Positions 21,607-32,405 of a stretch of 64,000 nucleotides of DNA are shown here, one piece after another. A program made the position numbers and the translations under genes. This DNA comes from Dioszegia crocea (Eukaryota; Basidiomycota; Tremellomycetes; Tremellales; Bulleribasidiaceae), in the NCBI GenBank assembly GCA_001600615.1, contig BCKK01000001.1, positions 2,456,369 to 2,520,368 on the forward strand, written 5' to 3'. Numbering within the stretch: the first letter of the stretch is position 1; every line of letters starts with the position of its first letter. The notes beneath the pieces were generated by a model. That model ran no database searches and had not been told where the DNA came from. It was given only the letters and a program-made list of their open reading frames with translations.

Positions 21607-24038
21607 TTAGAGGAACTCGATTCCCACTCCGATCCCGAACCCCCTCGACGTTCTCTCTCCCTTCCGCCCAACCAGCGGCATAGCAAAGTTGACTTCGACG
21701 CGGATGGGTTCTAGTCTGAGTTTCATTAGCTGGATGCACGATACAAGTCAATCAAATCCAGATGTCCAGACTCACCGATACATCAATCCCAGTCCGACGC
21801 TGACATTCGGACTCCGGTACATTTTCTCAACATTTCCCAACCATCCTGCGGCTTGGCATGTCAGCGAAGTACCAAATCTCGGAGATCATTCCGGAACTTA
21901 CCTCTGTCATATCCCACCACTTTACCAACATTCATAAAGCCGTGAATCTTCAAAGGCCAATTCTCCTTCTTCGGTATTGGTGCAAAAACACTCAACCCCA
22001 TTCCCCATGACAGATCTCCTCCGAGCGAGTCGGGGCCATCTTGGGGTCCCACACCACCGACTTTCCAGCCGCGCATGGAGTTGGGCCCGCCAAGGAAGGT
22101 GCGATCGGGGAGATATGTGCTAGGTGGATGAGGCGAATCAGAGGAGGACGAGGAGAAGAGGGGTAAGAGGGAAGTGGTCATTGATGAGATGGAGTAGTGC
22201 TGTTGGCATTAGAGTCTGACAGACAGTGTGCAGGTGAGGTACCACTGACGACGTTAGAGCCTTGGTATAACGCCCGCGAAAGATGAGACGAGAAAATCGT
22301 CTTGAAGAAGTGCGCATTTCTAGAAGAGCCAGGTAGGCCAGCATATTCCTACACATATCAGCTGGAGTTGAAATGCTCCCAGACGTTCGACATACGTTGG
22401 TGACCTTCAACAACCGCCCAGAAGTGCCTGTCCAAGGGTCATCTCTAGTATCTGAAGTCCAAGTATGGCTAACAGATGACTTTGTAGATGGATGTGCGAG
22501 TTCTCGGATTCTGGCGCAGGTCAGCCTCCCTCCACCGTCCGCTGCCCGAGAGGTTGAGCTTACGATATCGACGCTTTGGGGGTAAGATGACCGATCTCTC
22601 GCTGAATATATTCGTAAGTCAGATCATGTATACCCCATGGTGATATCGCCTGTGCATTATCAGCTAGAATTGACAAAAAGGTAACTCTGAGCTTACGCTC
22701 AGTTTGGCGCGCCCTCCTTGTGAATATTCCCGATGCGAGGCAAAGGCTGTATTGTCTCGGTCGAATGAGAAGCCTTGCAAGGCGAACGATAGCAGAGGCG
22801 AAGCGAAGACCGGCGTGGTGATGGACGCCTAGATAAGTCAGGTTACAACCGAAAACTAGTCTCCGCCTCGTCGCGGATGGCAACTCACCTGATACGCCGA
22901 CTTGGTCTTAGTACCGAGGCTCGCATTCATCTCGATCGTTTCGGCCCCTCCGAGGGCATTCCGTATTCTCGCCGTAACATTCTGGAAGTCCGTCAGTATC
23001 CGACGCAGACACCATAAACATTACTTACTCCTCCTCCTTCGCCTCCGCCGACCTCTGTTCCAGCCTTCAGGAAAAGTCTCCCTCTTTCTCTCAGGCCCAG
23101 CACAAGCTCAACCTCATCCACATCACCACCCCGTACAGGCTGCAGCTTGACGCTCGATCGTTCCATATCGTAGACCCCGAATCGATCGAGATGAGCAACC
23201 AACGCCCGGGTCGATAGCAGCACATCGTGAAGAGTGTTGCTCTCCTCCGAGCGTTGTGGCCCTGACGACGAGTCATCGAATGAGAATGGCTTTGATGTGG
23301 GTGCAGGATTGGGATTGAGCCACCCTGGTAGCCAGGATGAAGCGGAGGAGGAGGAAGAGAGGAAAGGCGTGACTAGAGATTGCAAAAACGATGTGCGAGT
23401 CACTGGAGGGGCAGGTGACAGGCGGATCGAAGTAAGGCGAAGAGGTCGATCCATACTAGACGAGACCTGTAAAATCAGTATAAGATGAGGTATTGAAAGC
23501 GCATAGCAACAGAAGTCGTCGGAATCTCAACGTACCACATCGCTCAGACGAGCTTGAGCCTGCTGATACTCTCCCTTCAGTCGCCGTTGAAACTCTTCCT
23601 CGTGTAGCCGCCTTTGCTCCTCAGGGTCCAATGCCGATGTGGACTGATCTCCTGCTCCATCAGATTACTGCTCGCCCAGGTTTAGATGCTAACGAAGCTC
23701 CAGTCAGCCGTCTCTCTGCATACGTACTTGAAAAGGCCGAGCTAGTCCGCTCTTCGGACCCTGGCAGCTGTTCTGGAGCTGGTCTTGGCTGCGAAGGCGG
23801 AGGTGGTCCTACAGGCCGGAAAGCATTTCGAAAGATATCGTTTGCTGAAGGGGAGTTGAGTCCGCCATCAGAGAAGCTTCTATCAGAGGGGACGTTCGAG
23901 CTAGGAGGCTGTGTGACATTAGCGCTCTTGGTCCACAATGGGTCCAGTGAGCAGTACGCAACCTACCTGTCCATCCACCTCAACTTCCACCTCCGCGATT
24001 TCCACCTTGGGAGGGCCGCCCTCTGTGTTCGGGTCCAT
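21607..24038 (-). CDS. SAM50: Mitochondrial outer-membrane insertase SAM50 (Omp85 family)
   Basis: Twelve exons (24038-23967, 23908-23728, 23651-23536, 23466-23029, 22981-22889, 22828-22697, 22649-22564, 22510-22396, 22348-22250, 22199-21902, 21845-21776, 21715-21607) give 602 aa, all in frame. A POTRA domain (residues ~125-270: LRLTSIRLSPAP, LVAHLDRFGVYDMERSSV, VELVLGLRERGRLFLKAG) precedes the 16-strand barrel. Barrel landmarks are SVSHTWTSDTRDDPWTG, LKVTNEYAGLPGSS, the Omp85 signature DRTFLGGPNSMRGWKVGGVG, and the last strand GFGIGVGIEFL with terminal aromatic-hydrophobic end. It inserts beta-barrel proteins (porin, Tom40) into the outer membrane. The N-terminal ~100 residues are a Pro/Ser- and charge-rich extension that makes it longer than yeast Sam50. 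It is divergent from the methyltransferase gene with 258 bp between starts. Confidence 0.93.
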
Positions 24039-24296
24039 GCTGGGTATCCTAGCGGGGCAGCGGGGCACAATTACTAGTGGGCGTGAGATGCAAGATGAAG
24101 AAAGGGCAGAAAGATGAGTTGTTACGGAAATTTCGAAATGTTTCACTTGTCCGTTGCTCTTTCTCACTCTAATCATAGCTCCCCAATCATCCATTCCAGC
24201 TGGGACACCTACGCCCCCTGGCTTCACTACACCTCCTGTCCTAGCTGTTCAGAGACGTTTGCTCCGCCCTCAATCAAACAATAAGAGCAATCGATC

Positions 24297-25468
24297 ATGT
24301 CACGGGTCCAAGGTCTACCGTCAACCAACGAGGGGTATGGTACCCAAGAATACTGGTATGTCAAGATCTCAAGCATGATCCTCTCATGTCAAGCTGATTG
24401 ATTAGGGAACAGAGATATACAGAGTACGCTGGAACGACTTCCCCTGTGCTGGGACTTTGGGATTGCCCTACTGACATTGTAGCGAAGGTCCCGACGTTTC
24501 CTTCGATTGGTTTCTCTCCCCAGAGTATCTGCTGCCGTTCATCGAGCAGACATTGGGGGAGGCGAGCATGGGCAAGGAAGCTCGAGTGTTGATGCTGGGG
24601 TGTGGCAACTCATCCTTGAGTGAAGTGGTACGCCAAACTCAATCACAGGCCCAAGAAGAAGTACAAAGCGCTGACCGACAGATGTACGATCATGGGTACC
24701 GAAATATCGTCAACCTCGATGTGAGCTGCTTCCCCCTGGGTCAATGATCTTCTACAGAGCTGATTCACGTAGTACTCGAAGGCTGTAATTGATCAGATGA
24801 GAGAGCGGCACTCCTCAAGAGAAGGGATGACATGGCTCGAGATGGATGTGCTGGATCTGAAGCTTGAGGAGGAGTACGATCTTGTCATAGATAAGGGTGA
24901 GTGACTCTCCGCTGTCTCTGTGGCGTTGGGCTGATGAGTCAGGGACGATGGAGTAGGTCGGCTCCGACTGATTATCGTAGACTGCGCTGATCGAGACAGT
25001 GCAATGTTGACGACGAAGGGTGATCCATGGGTAAGCTCACATCCAGATTTGGGTTAGTGAAGGTGCTGACTGGACAGAATCCACCAGAAAAGGATATCCA
25101 GACATGCACAAAAGAAATCGATGAAGCTCTGCGGTGAGCTTGAGACCCGACCACTACTGATGTCTCAGAGTACTGCGGAAACGGCCAAGCTCGCGTTTCA
25201 TGTAGTGAGTGACGATACATCCAGTGAAAGCTACAAACAACTGATCATGCCAGCTTCACCTTTGGCCAGCCCCATTTCAGAAAACGGTGTGTCCTCATCT
25301 CCCGTTCTGAGGTTGATCGTTCCCGATCGCTGTGGCATCTATCCTACTCTTCCAGGCTGATTAATCAGATACTTGCTGGGCAGATCAAATTGGTCTCTTT
25401 CACATAAGGAAGTCGGCCCACCGGAAGGGTTTGCGTACTTCATGTACACGCTCGCGTACACTCCTTGA
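24297..25468 (+). CDS. Class I SAM-dependent methyltransferase, METTL13/EEF1AKMT4-like
   Basis: Eleven exons (24297-24355, 24406-24423, 24483-24627, 24682-24720, 24773-24896, 24943-24952, 25000-25030, 25078-25133, 25169-25204, 25254-25286, 25369-25468) give 216 aa. The order of motifs follows the family: YGTQEYWEQRYT, FDWFLSPEYLLPFI, motif I VLMLGCGNSSLSEV, MYDHGYRNIVNLDYSKAVI, the acidic MDVLDLK, DLVIDKGTMDAML, RFMYFTFGQPHFRKR, and a final FAYFMYTLA. Relatives methylate lysines of translation factor eEF1A; that substrate is inferred, not seen. Exon 6 is only 10 nt and encodes the Gly-Thr-Met-Asp core of the conserved DKGTxD motif. Exon 2 is 18 nt. The whole frame closes only with these microexons included. 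Confidence 0.87.
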
Positions 25469-25904
25469 TCGTATCGTGGGACAGAGACCACATGCAGAAT
25501 GCCTGCAGCTGGTGGTTTTCAGACTGGAAGGGAGACTCCGATTATGCGTCTGGCATCGGTCGTAAACTACAAGACACTCGCCGTCTGACCGACTCAATCG
25601 TCGTTTGCTCGGCAATAAAACCTTCGATGGCGGTCACTTGGGCCAGGGTAGTGGGCAACCAGGCTGGCACTCAAGGTCAAGACGTCTTGACCGCACCAAA
25701 GCATCCCCGCCGGCACGAATGATTCCGATTGTAGCCGCGCTGACTATGGCGTTTGATCATTCTGACAGGCCGGTTTGAAGGTCACCATAAAGGAGGAGCT
25801 TTCCTGCCCCTTTGATGCATTGCCCTACCTCCCCACAGCACCTCGGCAATCTGCCTTAACTCTGACATCATCTATCCCATCTCATCCCCTCCGCACTACA
25901 AACC
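25469..25904. other. Gene-free stretch
   Basis: 3' flank of the methyltransferase and promoter of the next plus-strand gene. Short ORFs here show no splice or protein signals. Confidence 0.4.
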
Positions 25905-26518
25905 ATGATTCGCCCCCGGATCGTCGACACGCCACCTGTAAGTACCCTATGTCGTCCCTTCTTGTTGCGAGACTTTCAACACCTCTACCATAGATAATGC
26001 CATCACCCCGTCAATGTTGTGGGGGTCATCGTGGTCATGTGCTGAGTTACACGCTCATCTCGCAGGCTTCCACCCGGTCCAGAGCATCCAAGACCACCAC
26101 ACTCGACCTTCGCCGGTTCAGCAGCAAGCTCAAGTCAGAGCTATCGGCCGGGAAGTCCAACTTCTCTGCAGGATTCCGAGCCCTCGACACCTTGCCTTCA
26201 CTCCAAAAACCCATCACACACGCAACGATCCTCACGAGCATCAATGCCGCGGGATTTTGTGCTTGCTGCACCGAGGGAGATGGACCGCGTGCAAAGGCGG
26301 CAGAGCTGCTTCACAGTCAGCTGGCGGAAGCCGAGATCGAGGACGTTTCCATCCAATTCGAGAGCTACACCGGGGAGTCCGACCTCAGGCAAGTGCAGGC
26401 CATGCTAGGATGTCGCCCTGCGGGTCTGATCAATGCAAGGCACAACAGACTGGAGTTGCGGGCAGCGGAAGAAGTCGGTGGCGGACTATTGACCGTCATC
26501 GATTATTTCAGCGCGTAG
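25905..26518 (+). CDS. Unrecognised protein, two exons
   Basis: Exons 25905-25937 and 26066-26518 are joined through a 128-nt intron (GTAAGT...CTCGCAG), giving 161 aa in one frame. A Met at 25997 would give a 173-aa unspliced version in the same frame. I do not recognise the family. The N-terminus is Arg/Ser/Thr-rich, then comes PSLQKPITHATILTSINAAG, a CACC cysteine pair, an acidic amphipathic middle and a terminal LLTVIDYFSA. Composition and the basic N-terminus would be compatible with a mitochondrial or ribosome-associated small protein, but there is no direct support. Confidence 0.5.
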
Positions 26519-27174
26519 GGACGGTCAACGCGGAGAGGCTCATCAATGGCATCCGAGCTGAGGAATATCGGAGTGAGCATGGGGAGTAGTGGGTGGGACA
26601 CGAGGTTGGAGTGATTCTAGACCATTCAACTGTCATCTTGGGAGAACTTGTACGCGGCGAGGGGCAGAACAAGGACTGCGTCGGTCTGTCCTCCCCATGG
26701 AGGATAACCGTGATGTTGGTGTGTGCATCACAAATAAATATATGCGCAGGATGTCTGATGCGCATTGCGGCGATGCCCCTGCTTCCTGTATAGCACGTTG
26801 ATGCTCAGACGGCGGGCCGGGGCCCGAACAAGTGACGCCACCCAACACAGAGCCTCATACTTCTCCTAGTAATCAATTTCGATTTTATCTTCGCAGTGAT
26901 CGTAGAGCCCCACTCGGGACTGCCACCTCAGTAGGCTTCGTAGGCTTGCCTATTGCCATACATACGTACTGAGTAGCTAGGTCATAGGTGGACCTGTCGG
27001 GTATCTTTCCGGCCCGGGCTCAGCAGGTATATCCGGGAGTGCCTTGGCCCTGGGGGACCCCGATGGATACCCCACATACATGGGTTCGAGCGAGTCGTTC
27101 GTGTGTATCTCATCTTGCCCGCCTGAATTAGGGCACAGTCGGTTTTGTGTAGCTTCCGCTTCGACTCTATCAAG
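26519..27174. other. Gene-free stretch
   Basis: Upstream region of the transhydrogenase gene. Several small ORFs overlap on both strands but none has supporting splice signals. Nothing else seen. Confidence 0.4.
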
Positions 27175-30100
27175 ATGGAACTCATGTGTATGCGAGAGTT
27201 TGCATTGGCGAAGGGGACCGTTCGGCTGCTTCGACGTAAGTCCGATTGAGCCCTTTCAACGCGTCGGGGTGGGTCTTTAGCTGATCCGACAGATCGTGCG
27301 ACTGGAATAAGCAGTGAGTACCTACAGATGGTTTACACTGCGCATCTCGCTCATCGCTGTAGAAACTACCAGGTGCTTCAGCTCTACCGCTCCAGCCTCC
27401 GACACAGCAACTCAACCCAAGGCCGCAGCCGCAGCCGGCGTTCCGTACGCGAATTTGACGGTTGGTGTACCCCGCGAGACGTACCCTGCGGAGCGCAGAG
27501 TGGCGGTGTCTCCTACAGGTGTACAAATACTGCTCAAGAAGGGCTTTTCTCGGGTTCTGGTCTCTCCCGGCGCAGGAATTGAGGCATCCTTCAGAGATGA
27601 AGACTACGTTCGCGCCGGCGCAACGCTTTCCGACAACCCAATCTCCGAATCTGACATCGTCCTCAAAGTCCGACCGCCCTCTGCCGACAACGTAGAGATA
27701 TCGTCCATGAAGGAGGGTTCAACTTTGATATCTTTCCTCTATCCTGCTCAGAATAAGAGTCTCGTCTCTCTGCTACAGGAAAGAGGCGTTACCTCTTTTG
27801 CGATGGACCAGATCCCCCGGATATCTCGAGCTCAAGTCTTCGACGCGCTTTCTTCCATGGCGAATACTGCTGGGTATCGTGCAGTGCTTGAGGCGTCGAA
27901 CAACTTTGGACGATTCCTCACTGGTCAGATCACGGCTGCTGGAAAGATCCCGCCGGGTCGGGTGCTGGTCATTGGTGCCGGAGTGGCGGGTCTGAGTGCT
28001 ATCACCACTGCAAAGCGGATGGGAGCGATCGTCAGAGGATTTGACACTCGTCCAGCGGCAAAGGAGCAGGTGGAGAGTCTGGGCGCAGAATTCTTGACTG
28101 TGGAAATGGAGGAAGATGGAAGTGGTGCAGGAGGCTATGCTAAGGAGATGAGTAAAGTACGCTACCATATCACATTCGTGCTCTTGATCCGTTGTGCACA
28201 GCTGAAGAATCAGGAATTTATAGACGCAGAGATGGCCCTATTTCTGCAACAAAGTAAAGAGGTTGATATCATAATCACCACCGCACTTATCCGTGAGATC
28301 CTTCAGCGGGCCAAACAACCTATGGCCATTAGCTGACATCTCGCAGCTGGTCGCCCGGCCCCCAAGTTGATCCTGAAATCGCACGTTGAAGCTATGAAAC
28401 GTTGGTATTCCTGTCAATCGTCTGACGCTGAGGATGATACTGACCTCTCGCAGCCGGATCAGTGATCGTCGATCTGGCCGCGGAAGCTGGTGAGTGAAGC
28501 GCTCGATATCGTTCCGTGACGCGCAGCTAATCTCATAGGCGGTAATTGCGAGTTGACGGTGCCGGGTGAGAAGGTCGTACATAACGGTGTAACTATCTTG
28601 GGATATACAGTGAGCTTCCTGAGTTATTCTCGTTACACAGCGTCTGACAAGCCAGGATCTGCCATCTCGACTCCCTACCCAGTCCAGTACTCTATACTCT
28701 AATAACATCACCAAGGTCAGCTCCTTTTCCCGCATCCCATCAATCCAGCTAAAGATCACAGTTCTTGCTCTCCATAGGTGACCAGAGTCGATTCAACATC
28801 AATATGGAAGATGAGGTTGTCCGGCGATCGATAGTAACGCACAAGGGCGACCTCCTGTGGCCCGCTCCAGCTGCACCAGCATCTGCTACGCCCGCAGCCC
28901 CAGCAATGTCGGCGCCCGTGGGTCCTTCGCCTTCTACCACCCAACTTAAGCTGATGATTTCCTAGCCGTCGAAGAAGGACGAGCCCGTCGCCATCCCCCT
29001 CACGCCCTGGCAAGACTCTGTTCGCTCTGTCTCGCTCACTACGGCGGGCATGGGTTCTGCTCTGGCTCTTGGCAAACTTACAGCCCCGGCATTCATGAAT
29101 CTCTTCACGGTGCTGGGCTTGGCGGGCATCGTTGGCTTCCGAGCTGTATGGAGTGTTTCACCGGCATTACACTCGCCGTTGATGTGTAAGTTTGAGCAAT
29201 CTTCAAGTACGATTTTCCACACTGATCTATCAGCTGTGACCAACGCACTATCCGGTCTAGTCGGCGTGGGAGGACTATTCGTTATGGGCGGAGGGTATTT
29301 GCCGCATACTTTGCCCCAGTTCCTGGGCGCGGCAAGTGTATTCCTGGCTAATCTAAGTGAGCTTTGTGTGTGTAGACTGCCCATGAGTTATAGCTCATAA
29401 GTCAGACATCTTTGGTGGTTTCCTTATAACTAAGCGGATGCTCGACCTATTCAGGCGTCCTACCGATCCGCCAGAATACTCATATCTTTACGCAATCCCA
29501 GCCGCACTCTTCACCGGCGCTTTCATCTGGGCTGCTAGTACCGGTCTGGGAGGTATGGTGCAGTCTGGCTATTTCATTAGTACGATGTTAAGCATCGGCG
29601 CTCTTACAGGTCTTGCCTCACAAGTGAGTCCGCTTTTTCCTACCCATACGATACTGCTGACGTCCAGACCACAGCGCGGATCGGCAATTCCCTCGGCATC
29701 CTCGGCGTCTTTGTCGGTGTCCTGGCGACTCTCCTCGCTGTCGGCTTCAGCCAAGAGCAAATGGTGCAGTGCGGAGCCGTCATTGCGCTCGGAGGTGGCC
29801 TGGGGCTGGCTATCGGTCGCCGTGTCAGTCCGATGCAGCTGCCTCAGACTGTAGCTGCGTTACACTCGGTCGTCGGTCTGGCTGCAGTGATGACGTCGGC
29901 TGCTAGTGTCTTGGGAGCGTATGAAGGAGGTGGAAATCACGGTAAATCCGAAGGTGGGCACGGAGGCGGAGGGCAGGGCGCCGAGGTGGTCGAAGAAGGG
30001 AAAGGTCATGGCCTGGGGGGATTACACCTGACCACGGCATATCTGGGGGTATTGATCGGTGGTATCACTTTCACTGGTATGTGTCAATGTCTATCCTGCT

Positions 30101-31364
30101 TTCAAACGCTCATGCTGATGTGTCAGGATCTATTCTCGCATTCCTCAAACTCGCCGGCCGGATGTCTTCTCGCCCCCTGGTCCTACCTGGAAGACACTAC
30201 ATTAATGGCGGTCTCCTAGCGACCAATCTGGCCTGTATGGGCGGATTCATCACGATGGCACCATCTGCGCCCATCATTGGCGCCTCTCTCCTGGCTGCTA
30301 ATGCTGCGCTGTCGTTCGCAAAAGGTTGGACGACATCCGCTGCTATCGGCGGAGCAGACATGCCGGTGCTTGTGACCGTCTTGAATGCTTATTCTGGTTT
30401 TGCGCTCGTTGCCGAGGGTTTCATGTTGGATAATCTATTGTTGACTAGTGTGGGAAGTCTGATTGCGGCTAGTGGGAGCATCTTGTCATACGTCATGGTG
30501 AGTCCTGAGTTTCTCCTGTCATATGAGCTATGTGTTTATGATCACAGTGTCGGGCAATGAACAGATCCTTGACCAATGTCATCTTCGGTGGTATAGCTCA
30601 GACTGCCGCGGCGGATGGTGAGCCGGAACCACGATCAGTCACGAGACGTAAAAGCTGATTGTCTCAGACAAGACCAAAGGCCTCTCCGTAGCCCGCACCA
30701 GCGTCGAGGACGTCGTGGAGCAGCTCAGTCAAGCTGAGAATGTCATCATTGTCAGTCAGCGCTGTGGCTGTAGCTCGAATAGGCGCTGACTTGGCAGGTT
30801 CCGGGCTACGGTATGGCAGTCGCCAAGGCCCAGTATGCTATCAGCGAAATGATCGCAACCCTCCGATCTAAGGGGATCAACTGCCGATTCGGAATTCACC
30901 CAGTTGCGGGTCGTATGCCTGGACAATGCAATGTGTTATTGGCCGAGGCGGGTGTTCCGTACGATGGTGAGTGACCTCGTCGGCATTCCTAGCTGGGCTG
31001 ACACAATTAGTCGTGCTTGAGATGGATGAGATCAATTCAGATTTCAGCTCAACAGATCTGGTCCTTGTCATCGGGGCTAATGACACCGTCAACCCTATTG
31101 CTCTCGAAGCTGGTTCGGCAATTGCGGGTATGCCTGTCTTGGAGGTGTGGAAAGCAAGAGGTGTGGTGGTGATGAAGCGTGGAATGGCTGCTGGTGAGTG
31201 CCCTTTGTCAATCTGGACAATACGCGAACATGGCTGATTGAGTGGGCTACGCCGAGGTCCCAAACCCGTTGTTCTATTATGGCAACACGAAGATGCTCTT
31301 TGGTGACGCCAAGGGGACATGCGAAGCACTCAGCGCGGGGCTCAAGGCACTGAAGAATGATTGA
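27175..31364 (+). CDS. NNT: Mitochondrial proton-translocating NAD(P)+ transhydrogenase
   Basis: Nineteen exons (27175-27235, 27293-27313, 27363-28156, 28202-28292, 28347-28400, 28454-28489, 28539-28609, 28656-28715, 28762-28917, 28966-29185, 29234-29356, 29406-29623, 29668-30076, 30127-30497, 30548-30617, 30668-30750, 30798-30966, 31011-31193, 31243-31364) give 1103 aa. A basic presequence ends near RCFSS. Domain I shows [25 protein letters not shown] and the NAD fold [14 protein letters not shown]. Domain II has about a dozen TMs ([17 protein letters not shown] onward) with a Gly/His-rich loop (~residues 745-775). Domain III binds NADP through [37 protein letters not shown], and ends [10 protein letters not shown]. 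It uses the proton-motive force to make mitochondrial NADPH. Intron 5 has a less usual GTTGGT donor; the intron after exon 3 is 45 nt and stop-free. Confidence 0.95.
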
Positions 31365-31666
31365 AAGCAGTGCGGCGAGCGGAATGAGGACAACAGTCAA
31401 GCAAGAGGAAAATGAAGGCGTAGTGGCGAGAAGGCGATGTCGAATGTCGGTGAAGAAGAATCGAAGGAAATTTTGTAACTTGGCGCACTGGTGTAGCCGA
31501 AGTTGTATCTGATGTACGCATGTTGTTAACCTTCTTCTTCGCCATGCAGTGCGCATAGGTGGGGGTCAGATCTGGACTGCCGAGATCTGGCCGTCGGCGC
31601 TGGAATGATGAATGGTGATACATTGGTCGTTTATCTTGTCTCCCCAGCCTATCGTATACTCCACGC
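31365..31666. other. Convergent intergenic region
   Basis: About 300 bp between the stop codons of the transhydrogenase (+) and TIM9 (-) genes; nothing else seen. Confidence 0.4.
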
Positions 31667-32148
31667 CTACTTCATTTGCTCTGCCCACGTCAGCCTTCAG
31701 CCTATCACAGATCGACCACAAGTGAAGACAGCACATACCTGCGTTATGCTCCGCGAATCGCGCGCCTACTCTCTCTGAGTGCTTCAGGAATTTGTCGGTG
31801 CAGTTCTGAACGCATGTTTTCTGCCTGTCAGCTTTAACACTAGACAGCGGGTCGTTGTAGCTCACTTCATTTGTGGTTAATGCTTTACTGGTGAAATCTT
31901 GAGTGCAGGCGTTGAAGCATCGCTCAACCATTCCTGAGTATAGCTTCATGAAATCTTGCATCTGAGCAGGCAGTCAGCTTATGCTTTGATCGGTCAGGTT
32001 GAACAGTTACTCCTCGACAAATCTGCGAAGAGCGAAGACTCTCTTGAATGGAGCGCAGATTCTATACGGGAGGCCAACTCACTTGCTTCTTCTCGATGAG
32101 ACGGGTCATCTGGGCCTGCTCGGCACCGTTGAATTGTGAGAAATCCAT
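31667..32148 (-). CDS. TIM9: Mitochondrial intermembrane-space chaperone TIM9
   Basis: Four exons (32148-32083, 31961-31866, 31820-31739, 31680-31667) give 85 aa, the size of small Tim proteins. The twin CX3C motifs are CFNAC and CVQNC, separated as in TIM9. Flanking sequence matches the family: [52 protein letters not shown]9 and TIM10 form the hexamer that escorts hydrophobic precursors to TIM22 and SAM. The last exon encodes only EQMK. The third-exon intron (31821-31865) is 45 nt without stops and lies between the two CX3C motifs; unspliced it would insert 15 residues in the hairpin loop. It shares a 257-bp divergent promoter with IES2. Confidence 0.92.
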
Positions 32149-32405
32149 CGTGGGAAGTGGTTGTTTTTTTCGAAGGCTGAGTATTAGACTTTATATGAGG
32201 CTCTGAGCGTCGAGCGATCGTTTGTGGGCAATGTGGGTGATGTTGTAGTTCTAGGGACAAGGTATGGAAGATTGAAGTGAAGCGATTTTTGACAACCTCA
32301 TCATCGTTGGACATTTTGGTCCCGCCTCCACCAGGACTATCCACTGAGCACAGCCATCATACATACACCTATCTACTACCTATAACCCATCGCTCTGCCT
32401 TTAGA

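Noticed and set aside
26014..26589. 191-codon plus-strand ORF overlapping the unassigned protein
   Set aside because: Cys/His/Arg-rich shadow composition; the other frame has a splice-consistent model.
21607..31964. SAM50, NNT and TIM9 as a functional mitochondrial gene cluster
   Set aside because: Different strands, intervening unrelated genes and no shared promoter; proximity is probably chance.
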